64,000 nucleotides of DNA from an uncultured Bacteroidales bacterium (GTDB lineage Bacteria; Bacteroidota; Bacteroidia; Bacteroidales; UBA932), in contig CALUPB010000012.1 in assembly GCA_944322585.1 (NCBI GenBank), positions 1 through 64,000 of the forward strand, read 5' to 3'. Positions 51,960-60,107 of this stretch are shown here, piece after piece. The notes below the pieces were generated by a model. That model was not told where the DNA came from. It was given only the letters and a program-made list of their open reading frames with translations, and searched no databases. The first letter of the stretch is position 1. Every line of letters starts with the position of its first letter. Made by a program: the position numbers and the translations under genes.

Positions 51960-54764
51960 ATGTCAGTCAGCAAGTCTTTCATAGCCCTGGCCATAATCCT
52001 GCCTGCCTTGATGCTTCCGCCCGTCCTGCGGGCCCAGGAGCAGCAGGAAGACAGTCTTGTGCGTCTCGATTATGCCCAGACAGCTGAACTTCTGGAGATT
52101 GACGGTCAGAATGTCAGGAAAGTGGTGGGGCCGGCGCAGTTTTTCCACAACAACACATACCTGCTTTGTGACACCGCCCTGTGGAATATCGACACCAAAA
52201 TAATAGATGCGATAGGAAATGTCAGCATCATTCAGGACGGAACGGAGCTGACAAGCGAGAAGATGGTGTACAGGATAAGTCTCAACCTTGCCGAGTTCAG
52301 AGGACAGGTCGTCCAGTTGGAGGATAAGGATCACAACATGTTGAGGACACGACATCTGGACTATAATACCAAGGACAGTGTGGCCGTATTTTCCGGCGGA
52401 GGATCCATGAGGGACAAGGACGGACAGATCATCGAGAGCGAGAGGGGGACGTATGATGCGAAGATAAGGACTTTCAATTTTTACAATGATGTCAACATGT
52501 TCACGGATTCCATATTCGTGAAGACTACGACATTGAAATATGAGTCTGATCTGAGTCTGGCGACATTCGGCAGGGGAACAGATGCATGGCATGAGGACAA
52601 TATGCTGTCAGCCGATGCCGGCTGGTATGACCGGGGCCGGGAGATATTCTTCTTCCGCAACAATGTCCATGTGATGACCGATACCCAGGAGGGATGGAGC
52701 GATTCCCTGTATTTCTTCCGCAACACCATGGATGTGGAAATGCTCGGGCGGGCCCAGGTGACTGACACGACCCGGAATGTCTCGGGACTCGCAGGTCGTA
52801 TAGAATATATAGATTCCCTTTCAAGGGTTACAATGACAAGGAAACCGGCCGTGATATCAGAGGTGGAGGAACAGTCTCAGAGGGACACTGTATATTTCGG
52901 TGCGGATACCCTTATATATTATACCCTCAGAAAGTGTGACATCGACTCTTCCGTTGTCGCTGCCTCTGCACAGAGACTGGCTGACCTTGATGTGGATCCG
53001 GTCGGGAATTACAGGAAAAAGGCTGCGGAAGAAGCTGCCAAGGCCGCCGCTGAAGCCGCAAAGGACGACCCGAACCGGCCTCCTCCAAAACATAAGGGGA
53101 CCGGGAATAATCCGGCGGCTGGCACAGGGGATTCTGTATCTCCGGCAGCCGGTGCTGCACCGGCTGCCCGCCCCGGAGAAGAAAGGAAAACCGGTACCGC
53201 GGCAGGAGCGGTTCAGCCGGCAGGCGGTCCTTTGCCGTCTTCCGGAGCATCCGGAACGGCAGCGCTTTCTGCAGCATCATTAATGACAGGAAGCACACCA
53301 GCGGATTCCCTGAACGCAGGCGTAGATACACTCGTGGCTGGTGTCGATACATTGGCGACGGGAGCCGGTAACCCAGTTGCGGGACAGGATTCTCTCCCGG
53401 CAAGTGCGGATACCCTTGCTGCGGGTGTTGATACACTATCGGCTGGTGCGGATACCCTTGCAGCGGGTCTTGATTCCCTTGCTGCCGGGGCGGATACCCT
53501 TGCATTGGCGGATTCGGCCGCACTCATTCCTCCCGATACTACTGAAATAGGGTTCGTGACGGCCTTACGCAATGTCAAGATATTCAGGAAAAACATGCAG
53601 ATAATCTGTGATTCCCTGGAGTATTCGGATCTCGATTCCCTGGCACGTCTTTTCGGACAGCCGATGATCTGGAACGAGATTACCCAGCAGTATTCTGCGG
53701 ACAGTATCACTGCCGTGATCCGGAACAATGCCATGGAAAAGGCCAGCCTGATGTCCGAGGCCTTTATCCATATGGAGGTCGAGGATTCCGTCTACTATAA
53801 CCAGATAAAGGGCGCGGAAATGCTGGCTTATTTCAATGAAGACGGGGAGCTGGTCCGTTTCGATGCCCTCGGAGGAGCATCGGGTCTGTTTTTCCTGGAG
53901 GAAAATGACGAGATCGCCACTGTCAACAGAAAGGAATCCAAGATGCTTTCCGCTACGTTCAAGGACGGAGACATACAGCAGGTATATTATTATGATGCAG
54001 CCAAGAGCGATGCCTATCCGGTGGTGCAGCTTGCCAAGGCGGATCAGTTGCTGAAAGGCTTCAACTGGAGACCGGATCTCAGACCGGCAGACAGGACTGC
54101 CGTCACTCCTCTTGATCTGAGACCTCCCGACAGGGCAAGATATCTTGCCAGACCGCGGGCTGCATACAGGCAGACGGATATCTATTTCCCTGGATATATA
54201 TCGGATATATACAGACAGATTCAGGTCAGGGATTCTTTGGAAAGGCTGCGGGCAATGGAAGAAAGACGGGCTGAGGCCGAAGCGGAAGCCATTGCCGAAG
54301 ACCGCAGGACAGATTCTCTTGCGAGGGTGGACTCAATAGCCGTTGCGGACAGCATAGCCAAAGCCGACAGTATTGCGGTGGCGGATTCCATCGCTGCCGT
54401 CATGCAGAAAATCCAGGCGGACAGTATAGCCAGGGCCGACAGTATCCGTTCGGCTCAGGAGGCTCTTCTTAAGTCCGACCGTCAGTTGAGGCGTGAACAG
54501 GCCGTTGCTGCACGGAAGGCCGCAAAGGAACAGCGCGTCAGGGAAAAGGAGGAACGCTGGGCCAGTCTCGACAAACGCGATGCGGAGAAGGCTGCTGCCA
54601 GACAGGCGAAGAAGGATGCCCGGCTAAGGGAAAGAAAGCGAAGGCTCCTTATGAAGCAGATAGAACAGGCCAAAAAGGATGCTGCCGTTCTCGAGAAGTA
54701 TATAAAGAGGCTGGAGAAACGGCAGTCCGGAAAGGATGCGCTTATTCTGCAAACTGTGAAATAA
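51960..54764 (+). CDS. OstA/LptA-like envelope protein with repeat linker
   Basis: This 934-residue protein has a signal peptide (LPPVLRAQ) and an OstA-like N-terminal region (about 35-330: VVGPAQFFHNNTYLLCDTAL, SIIQDGTELTSEKMVYR), as in LPS-transport proteins of Bacteroidota. A second OstA-like block follows at about 525-700. Between them is a Pro/Ala/Gly-rich linker and a heptad-like repeat of AG(V/A/L)D(T/S)LA units (about 445-520). The C-terminus is a repeated ADSIA segment and a Lys/Arg/Ala coiled coil. It follows surA after 6 bp, consistent with a joint role in outer-membrane assembly. Its 3' end overlaps the convergent pepT gene by 23 bp. Confidence 0.78.
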   Translation: MSVSKSFIALAIILPALMLPPVLRAQEQQEDSLVRLDYAQTAELLEIDGQNVRKVVGPAQFFHNNTYLLCDTALWNIDTKIIDAIGNVSIIQDGTELTSEKMVYRISLNLAEFRGQVVQLEDKDHNMLRTRHLDYNTKDSVAVFSGGGSMRDKDGQIIESERGTYDAKIRTFNFYNDVNMFTDSIFVKTTTLKYESDLSLATFGRGTDAWHEDNMLSADAGWYDRGREIFFFRNNVHVMTDTQEGWSDSLYFFRNTMDVEMLGRAQVTDTTRNVSGLAGRIEYIDSLSRVTMTRKPAVISEVEEQSQRDTVYFGADTLIYYTLRKCDIDSSVVAASAQRLADLDVDPVGNYRKKAAEEAAKAAAEAAKDDPNRPPPKHKGTGNNPAAGTGDSVSPAAGAAPAARPGEERKTGTAAGAVQPAGGPLPSSGASGTAALSAASLMTGSTPADSLNAGVDTLVAGVDTLATGAGNPVAGQDSLPASADTLAAGVDTLSAGADTLAAGLDSLAAGADTLALADSAALIPPDTTEIGFVTALRNVKIFRKNMQIICDSLEYSDLDSLARLFGQPMIWNEITQQYSADSITAVIRNNAMEKASLMSEAFIHMEVEDSVYYNQIKGAEMLAYFNEDGELVRFDALGGASGLFFLEENDEIATVNRKESKMLSATFKDGDIQQVYYYDAAKSDAYPVVQLAKADQLLKGFNWRPDLRPADRTAVTPLDLRPPDRARYLARPRAAYRQTDIYFPGYISDIYRQIQVRDSLERLRAMEERRAEAEAEAIAEDRRTDSLARVDSIAVADSIAKADSIAVADSIAAVMQKIQADSIARADSIRSAQEALLKSDRQLRREQAVAARKAAKEQRVREKEERWASLDKRDAEKAAARQAKKDARLRERKRRLLMKQIEQAKKDAAVLEKYIKRLEKRQSGKDALILQTVK
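53300..53515 (+). repeat. 21-bp-type coding repeat in the OstA-like gene
   Basis: About ten degenerate units encode GVDTLVA, GVDTLAT, SADTLAA, GVDTLSA, GADTLAA, GLDSLAA and GADTLAL. The shared DNA core is GATAC(C/A)CT(T/C)G and GGTGT(T/C)GATAC. Confidence 0.8.
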
Positions 54765-55956
54765 TGTTGAGTATCACTTTTGAAGCCTTTTCCATGCTTT
54801 CGAGCGGTACGAACTCCAGTTTGCCGTGAAAATTGTGGCCTCCGGCAAATATGTTCGGACACGGCATGCCCATGAATGAGAGATTTGCCCCGTCAGTGCC
54901 GCCGCGGATAGGCTGTATGTGAGGTGTGATGCCTTCCATTTCCATTGCCTTGACGGCTTTCCCGATTATATGGTAATGAGGTTCTACCTCTTTTCTCATA
55001 TTATAGTACTGCTGGCGGATTTCCACGGTGGCGACTCCGTCTCCGTATTTCCCGTTGATGAAGTCCGCACATTTCCGGAGCATATCCTGTTTCTGCCGGA
55101 ACAGTTCCATGTCGTGGTCTCTGATTATATATGAGAATGTCGATTCTTCCACAGTCCCGTTGAAGCCTGTTATATGGATGAATCCTTCATATCCCTCCGT
55201 ATATTCGGGCCTCTGCTCGACAGGCAGCATGGCATTGAGTTCCATGCCTATAAGTATCGAATTGAGCATCTTGCCCTTGGCATAACCCGGATGGATGTTG
55301 CGCCCCTGGATATGGACAGTGGCGGCTGCGGCATTGAAATTCTCGTATTCCAGCTCTCCGATAGCTCCTCCATCCATCGTATATCCGTATTTTGCCCCGA
55401 ATTTCCCGACATCGAACCTGGCTGTCCCGCGTCCTATTTCCTCGTCCGGAGTGAAGGCTATCCTGATTTCTCCATGCTTGAATTCAGGATGCTCAGTCAT
55501 GTACTGCACGGCATCCATTATCTCTGCCACTCCCGCCTTGTCGTCCGCTCCGAGCAGAGTCGTACCGTCGGTAGTGATGATTGTCTGTCCCCGGTATTGA
55601 AGCAGTTCCGGGAACTCGTCTGTCTTGAGGCTCAGCCTGTCGTTCAGCCTGATGTCCTTGCCGTCGTAGTTCCGGATTATCTGCGGATGAATGTCCTTGC
55701 CGGGAGCATCGGGAGAAGTGTCCACATGTGCGATGAACCCTATCGGAGGGACATCCTTTCCGCAATTCGATGGGATAGACGCCATCACGTATCCGTATTC
55801 GTCCAGTTCCGCGCTTATGCCGAGAGCCTGCAGTTCGTCCCTGAGAAGTCTCAGCAGATCCAGCTGTTTCGCAGTGCTCGGCTGGCTTTCCGAATCAGGG
55901 TCGGACTGGGTTTCCACGGCCACATATCTTAAAAATCTGTCCAATATAGCTTCCAT
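54742..55956 (-). CDS. pepT: Peptidase T (tripeptide aminopeptidase)
   Basis: This 404-residue M20-family enzyme releases N-terminal residues from tripeptides in the cytoplasm. Metal and catalytic motifs: FIAHVDTSPDAPG (His and Asp, about 74-86), LLGADDKAGVAEIM (bridging Asp, about 139-152), FTPDEEIGRG (Glu pair, about 171-180), YTMDGGAIGEL and NIFAGGHNFHGK (about 375-386). Length is normal. Its 3' end overlaps the OstA-like gene on the other strand by 23 bp, with no terminator between. Confidence 0.95.
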   Translation of the reverse strand: MEAILDRFLRYVAVETQSDPDSESQPSTAKQLDLLRLLRDELQALGISAELDEYGYVMASIPSNCGKDVPPIGFIAHVDTSPDAPGKDIHPQIIRNYDGKDIRLNDRLSLKTDEFPELLQYRGQTIITTDGTTLLGADDKAGVAEIMDAVQYMTEHPEFKHGEIRIAFTPDEEIGRGTARFDVGKFGAKYGYTMDGGAIGELEYENFNAAAATVHIQGRNIHPGYAKGKMLNSILIGMELNAMLPVEQRPEYTEGYEGFIHITGFNGTVEESTFSYIIRDHDMELFRQKQDMLRKCADFINGKYGDGVATVEIRQQYYNMRKEVEPHYHIIGKAVKAMEMEGITPHIQPIRGGTDGANLSFMGMPCPNIFAGGHNFHGKLEFVPLESMEKASKVILNIISQFAE

Positions 55957-56071
55957 AATATTTTGCTTTTAATTGTCTGTCAGTCCGTAAAGCTATCTGC
56001 CCGCGGCCAGGCCGTCAGTATCCGTTACGGTGTACTTTCCGCACGTCTGTGTCGGAAAGTAACTGCACTGC

Positions 56072-58060
56072 CTACTGCCGTCCGGCTTTCATCGCAGAGG
56101 TTATGATGAAAATTATTATCGCTGCATAAGGTATTATCGCCACAGGTTCCGTCCATGCGGAAGGACTGACTGCCAGGTCGACCTTGGCGAACTTCAGGAT
56201 TGCGCTGACAACCCCCATCAGTGCACCTCCGGCTATGAAACCGGAAGCGATCAGTGTCCCTTTTTCCTGACGTGCACTGTTGACTTCCCTGTCCTTGCTG
56301 CGTGATCCCACGAACCATGATATCGCTCCTCCCACGAGCAGAGGCAGGTTCAGTTCTATCGGAATGAACATCCCGAGGGCGAATGCAAGGGCAGGAACCT
56401 TGAATACGGTCAGCAGTATTGCGATGACTGCTCCGATGCCGTACAGCAGCCACGGGGCGCCCCCTCCGTTCATCATAGGCTCTATGACGGCAGCCATCGC
56501 ATTCGCCTGCGGAGCCACGAGCGCACCTTCTCCCGTGAAACCGTATGCCTCATTCAGAACGAGCATCACTCCGCCGACTGTCGCTGCCGCGACCAGAGTC
56601 CCGAGGAATTTCCAGCTTTCCTGCTTCTTAGGCGTGCTCCCTATCCAGTATCCTATCTTGAGGTCTGTCACGAAAGCTCCGGCTACGGAGAGGGCAGTGC
56701 AGACGACTCCGCCTATTATAAGGGCGGCTGTCATTCCGGCGGTGCCGTTGAGACCGCATGCTACCATGACTATGGATGCAAGGATGAGAGTCATCAGAGT
56801 CATTCCGCTGACAGGGTTTGTGCCTACGATTGCTATCGCGTTGGCAGCGACTGTGGTGAACAGGAACGCGATTATTCCCACCACGAGAAGGCCTATGACG
56901 GCATGCCACAGGTTGTCGACGACTCCGAAGGCAAAGAACAGGAACACTGCGATCAGCGTAAGTGCAATCCCGATTACGACTATCTTCATCGATATGTCTT
57001 TCTGTGTCCTCGCGGTCTCGGCCTCTTCCGGGCTCTTTTTCCTTCTGAATTCCCCTGCGGCAAGTCCGACGGCGGACTTTATCACTCCGAAAGACTTGAT
57101 GATGCCGATTATGCCGGCCGTGGCGATGCCTCCGATGCCGATGTGCCTTGCATATTCAGTGAATATCTGCTCCGGAGACATTTCTCCGACAGTCTGTACT
57201 ATGCCTGTCCCCATCATGTCGATGACGCTGCCTCCCCATATCAGGTTCATCAGTGGGATTATCACAAACCATACAAGGAAGCTCCCGCAGCAGATGATGA
57301 ATGCATATTTCAGTCCCACTATATATCCGAGCCCGAGGACGGCGGCTCCGGTGTTGAGCTTCACCACGAGTTTGGCCTTGTCCGCGATAACAGCGCCCCA
57401 GTGCATGACGGTAGTGGATACCGTTTCTCCCCACAGCCCGAAAGTGGAAACGATGAAGTCGTAGAGACCTCCTATCAGACCGCTGATCATCAGAGTCTTG
57501 GCACCCTTGCCCCCGCTTTCTCCGCTCACCAGCACCTGTGTGGTGGCGGTGGCTTCAGGGAAAGGGTATTTCCCGTGCATGTCCTTTACGAAATATTTCC
57601 TGAACGGTATCAGGAACAGGATGCCGAGTATGCCTCCGAGGAGTGAGGAGAAGAATACCTGGGTAAAATTCACGGCCAGTTCCGGATATCTTGCCTGCAG
57701 GATGTACAGGGCCGGCAGGGTGAATATGGCGCCTGCCACGATAGCTCCCGAGCATGATCCGATAGACTGTATCATCACATTCTCTCCGAGGGAATTCTTC
57801 CTTCCGAGTGCGCTGCTCAGGCCGACGGCAAGTATCGCAATCGGGATGGCCGCTTCAAATACCTGTCCGACCTTCAGCCCGAGATAGGCTGCGGCAGCCG
57901 AGAATATTATGGTCATCATAAGTCCGACGGCCACCGACCATGGCGTGACTTCCGGATAATTCTTTTCCGGAGACATTATCGGCCTGTACTCTTCTCCCGG
58001 CTGCAACTCCCTGTGGGCATTCTCCGGCAGTGATGTCTGTCTTTTTTCTTCCATTGGCAA
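56072..58060 (-). CDS. OPT-family oligopeptide transporter
   Basis: This 662-residue inner-membrane protein has about 14-16 hydrophobic segments. The N-terminus is cytoplasmic (LPENAHRELQPGEEYRPIMS), followed by VTPWSVAVGLMMTIIFSAAAAYLGLKVGQVFEA, the OPT hallmark, and later KYPFPEATATTQVL and MVACGLNGTAGMTAALIIGG. OPT proteins import peptides or metal chelates with protons. The start may be 58060 or 58054. A promoter carried by repeat family B (58174-58143) lies 82 bp upstream. It is divergent from the sigma-factor operon. Confidence 0.92.
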   Translation of the reverse strand: MPMEEKRQTSLPENAHRELQPGEEYRPIMSPEKNYPEVTPWSVAVGLMMTIIFSAAAAYLGLKVGQVFEAAIPIAILAVGLSSALGRKNSLGENVMIQSIGSCSGAIVAGAIFTLPALYILQARYPELAVNFTQVFFSSLLGGILGILFLIPFRKYFVKDMHGKYPFPEATATTQVLVSGESGGKGAKTLMISGLIGGLYDFIVSTFGLWGETVSTTVMHWGAVIADKAKLVVKLNTGAAVLGLGYIVGLKYAFIICCGSFLVWFVIIPLMNLIWGGSVIDMMGTGIVQTVGEMSPEQIFTEYARHIGIGGIATAGIIGIIKSFGVIKSAVGLAAGEFRRKKSPEEAETARTQKDISMKIVVIGIALTLIAVFLFFAFGVVDNLWHAVIGLLVVGIIAFLFTTVAANAIAIVGTNPVSGMTLMTLILASIVMVACGLNGTAGMTAALIIGGVVCTALSVAGAFVTDLKIGYWIGSTPKKQESWKFLGTLVAAATVGGVMLVLNEAYGFTGEGALVAPQANAMAAVIEPMMNGGGAPWLLYGIGAVIAILLTVFKVPALAFALGMFIPIELNLPLLVGGAISWFVGSRSKDREVNSARQEKGTLIASGFIAGGALMGVVSAILKFAKVDLAVSPSAWTEPVAIIPYAAIIIFIITSAMKAGRQ

Positions 58061-58142
58061 ATCGTTTCAGTTGTTGATATACGGTGTCAGAAGCTGTATT
58101 GCTTCCGGGATTGTGCATGGCCGCACATAGGCAAAACAGATG

Positions 58143-58174
58143 CAAATATACGCAGAAGCCGAGAGCAGAACAAA
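58143..58174 (-). promoter_or_regulatory. Promoter inside repeat family B, facing the OPT gene
   Basis: TTTG (58174-58171), 20 nt, TATATTTG (58150-58143) on the minus strand; 82 bp before the OPT start. Same boxes and spacing as at 6542. Confidence 0.7.
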
Positions 58175-58249
58175 TTTATTTGTTATGCCGAGGCGCAACA
58201 GTATATATGGCGCCAGCCAAATATCGCAGAAGCCGAGAGCAGAACAAAT

Positions 58250-58340
58250 AACCAGTCCCGGAGGGACCGCGACGGGCAGTCGCGAAATCCCCCTGATAGG
58301 GGGTGCAGGGGGTTTAGAGGATGGTCTTTCGGAGAAAGAC
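58250..58340. repeat. Hairpin-string insertion inside family B
   Basis: Four hairpins in a row: GTCCC-GGA-GGGAC (58255-58267), CGCGAC-GGGCA-GTCGCG (58268-58284), CCCCC-TGATA-GGGGG (58289-58303) and GTCTTTC-GGA-GAAAGAC (58324-58340). Confidence 0.8.
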
Positions 58341-58454
58341 TTGCCGAGGCGTGAACCGTATATATGGCGCCAGCCAAATATCGCAGAAGCCGAGAGCAAT
58401 GCAAGTTTACTTGTGATTGCCGGGGGCATCGGCGTCAAAATGCGAAAATATTGC

Positions 58455-58462
58455 TATTTTTG
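58455..58462 (+). promoter_or_regulatory. Promoter of the sigma-factor operon (TATTTTTG)
   Basis: TATTTTTG fits TAnnTTTG and lies only 8 bp before the ATG, so the transcript would be nearly leaderless or start at a later codon. Confidence 0.5.
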
Positions 58463-58470
58463 TCTCCGTT

Positions 58471-59064
58471 ATGGATGACAGCGCACTCATATCACGGATG
58501 AAGGAAGGGGACAGAAAGGCATTCAACATCTTGTATGCCAGACATGTGGACGCATGCAGAGGATATGCCGGCCTGATGGTGGGCAATATGTTTTCCACAG
58601 ACATCGTACAGGATGTATTTCTGAAGGTATGGGACAGACGGGCGACCATCTCAGTGTCGGATTCCCTTCGTCCGTACCTGCTTAGGGCAATATACAACAG
58701 GGCACTGAATTCCATCCGCGGGGCTTCGTACCGCCAGCAGTACCGGAATGAATACGCGGAGCGCATAGAAAGGCTTTCCGCTCAGACGTATGACCCTGAT
58801 GCCAATGAAGTGATACGTAAACTGTATCTCAAGGATGACATGGCTGCTATAGAGGATGTCGTCAGGCTTCTGCCCGACCGCTGCTGTCAGATTTTCAGAA
58901 TGAGCTATATAAACGGATTGTCACATAAGGAAATAGCCTTGAGACTGGGTATATCCGTGTCTACGGTGGACAATCATATCTATAAGGCGCTCAAAGTGTT
59001 GCGTGAAAATCTTTCCGACCCGCGCATCTACATGATGATACTCTTTTCATTGTTTTTAAGATAA
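58471..59064 (+). CDS. ECF-type RNA polymerase sigma factor
   Basis: This 197-residue sigma-70 family protein has region 2 (AFNILYARHVDACRGYAG ... DIVQDVFLKVWDRRA, about 19-60) and region 4 (LPDRCCQIFRMSYINGLSHKEIALRLGISVSTVDNHIYKALKVL, about 132-175). It has the layout of Bacteroidales ECF sigma factors that are controlled by a FecR-type anti-sigma encoded next to them, which follows here. It would activate the SusC/SusD genes downstream when the receptor binds its substrate. I take the ATG at 58471. Confidence 0.92.
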   Translation: MDDSALISRMKEGDRKAFNILYARHVDACRGYAGLMVGNMFSTDIVQDVFLKVWDRRATISVSDSLRPYLLRAIYNRALNSIRGASYRQQYRNEYAERIERLSAQTYDPDANEVIRKLYLKDDMAAIEDVVRLLPDRCCQIFRMSYINGLSHKEIALRLGISVSTVDNHIYKALKVLRENLSDPRIYMMILFSLFLR

Positions 59065-59128
59065 ATTCCCGTCAGGAGTAGGTAGTATGTCCCGGTCAAG
59101 TGTGTATATAGCATAAAATCCGGGAAAA

Positions 59129-60070
59129 GTGGAAAAAATAGACATGCTCATACTGTCCTGGCTTCGTGGCCGGACAACGGAAGAGGAAGACAGGGAACTC
59201 TGTGACTGGATCGAGTCGGATCCTGACAATCTCGAATATTTCTCGCAGGTCAGAGCCGTGGATTCTTTCCTGAAAAATCGTCAGGGGGGGGCAGCGTTAA
59301 ATAAATCCGCAAAGCCGCATGCATGGAAAAGGCTTGTGTGGGTTTCAGCCGCCGCGGCTGCAGCCTTTTCCGGTATTTTCGCCGTTGCGAGGTATGTCGT
59401 CTGGCCGGATTCCGGTCGCGACATGGTCACATGCAGCAATGATTCCGAACCCTCGATTCTCATTGACCTGCCTGACGGCAGCCGGATATGGCTTGCCGAA
59501 AATTCTTCCGTATCATATGCCAGCGAAGGCTTTTCCGATGACAGGACCCTGTTACTTGAAGGCGAGGCCATGTTCGATGTCGCGTCGGATTCCCTGCATC
59601 CGTTTGTGGTACACGGCCCTGATATGGATGTGGAAGTACTCGGCACCGTGTTCAATGTGGTAGACTGCGCCGGTGACGGCACTGCTGAGACGACCCTTGC
59701 CGAGGGGAGAGTGCTCCTGCATGATCCTGACGGTCAGGAACTCATAGTATTGAGGCCGGGACAGAAGGCGGTATACCACTCCGATACGAAAAGGGTGGAC
59801 ATTTCCGATGTGCCGACTTCGGGGATGCTGATGTGGAGGGACGGGGTCATATTCATGGAGAATGTCACGATAAGACAGATAAAGGCACGTCTTGAAGAGG
59901 ATTTCCGGACAAATCTCAGGATAGCGGGAGGCGGCCCGGAAGGAGGGCTTTTCACCCTGAGTTATGTCAGGACTGCGCGTCTGGATGATGTCCTTGACAT
60001 GGTGGAGACCATATCGGGATATGTTCTGGTTCCGGATGACGGTCCCGTACCGCAGAACGGCATGAAATAA
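59129..60070 (+). CDS. FecR-family anti-sigma factor
   Basis: This 313-residue membrane protein has a cytoplasmic N-terminal sigma-binding part (ILSWLRGRTTEEEDRELCDWI), one membrane helix (about 70-92, WVSAAAAAAFSGIFAVARYVV) and a periplasmic FecR domain (LIDLPDGSRIWLAENSSVSY, RTLLLEGEAMFDVA, GTVFNVV, TTLAEGRVLL, LRPGQKAVY) plus a DUF4974-like C-terminus. It transmits a signal from the SusC-like receptor to the sigma factor. The frame opens with GTG at 59129; an ATG at 59144 is an alternative start. Confidence 0.92.
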   Translation: MEKIDMLILSWLRGRTTEEEDRELCDWIESDPDNLEYFSQVRAVDSFLKNRQGGAALNKSAKPHAWKRLVWVSAAAAAAFSGIFAVARYVVWPDSGRDMVTCSNDSEPSILIDLPDGSRIWLAENSSVSYASEGFSDDRTLLLEGEAMFDVASDSLHPFVVHGPDMDVEVLGTVFNVVDCAGDGTAETTLAEGRVLLHDPDGQELIVLRPGQKAVYHSDTKRVDISDVPTSGMLMWRDGVIFMENVTIRQIKARLEEDFRTNLRIAGGGPEGGLFTLSYVRTARLDDVLDMVETISGYVLVPDDGPVPQNGMK

Positions 60071-60107
60071 TCCTTATTACACAATACCATAGGTTAATAA
60101 TACTAAA

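Larger units (their letters stand above)
58143..58425. repeat. Interspersed repeat family B, three units with an insertion
   Basis: Unit starts (AAATAT) at 58144, 58219 and 58376. The first unit has the complete palindrome AACAAATTTATTTGTT. In the second, the palindrome is split by an insertion of about 90 bp (58250-58340) made of four perfect hairpins. The third unit has CAAGTTTACTTG. Confidence 0.85.
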
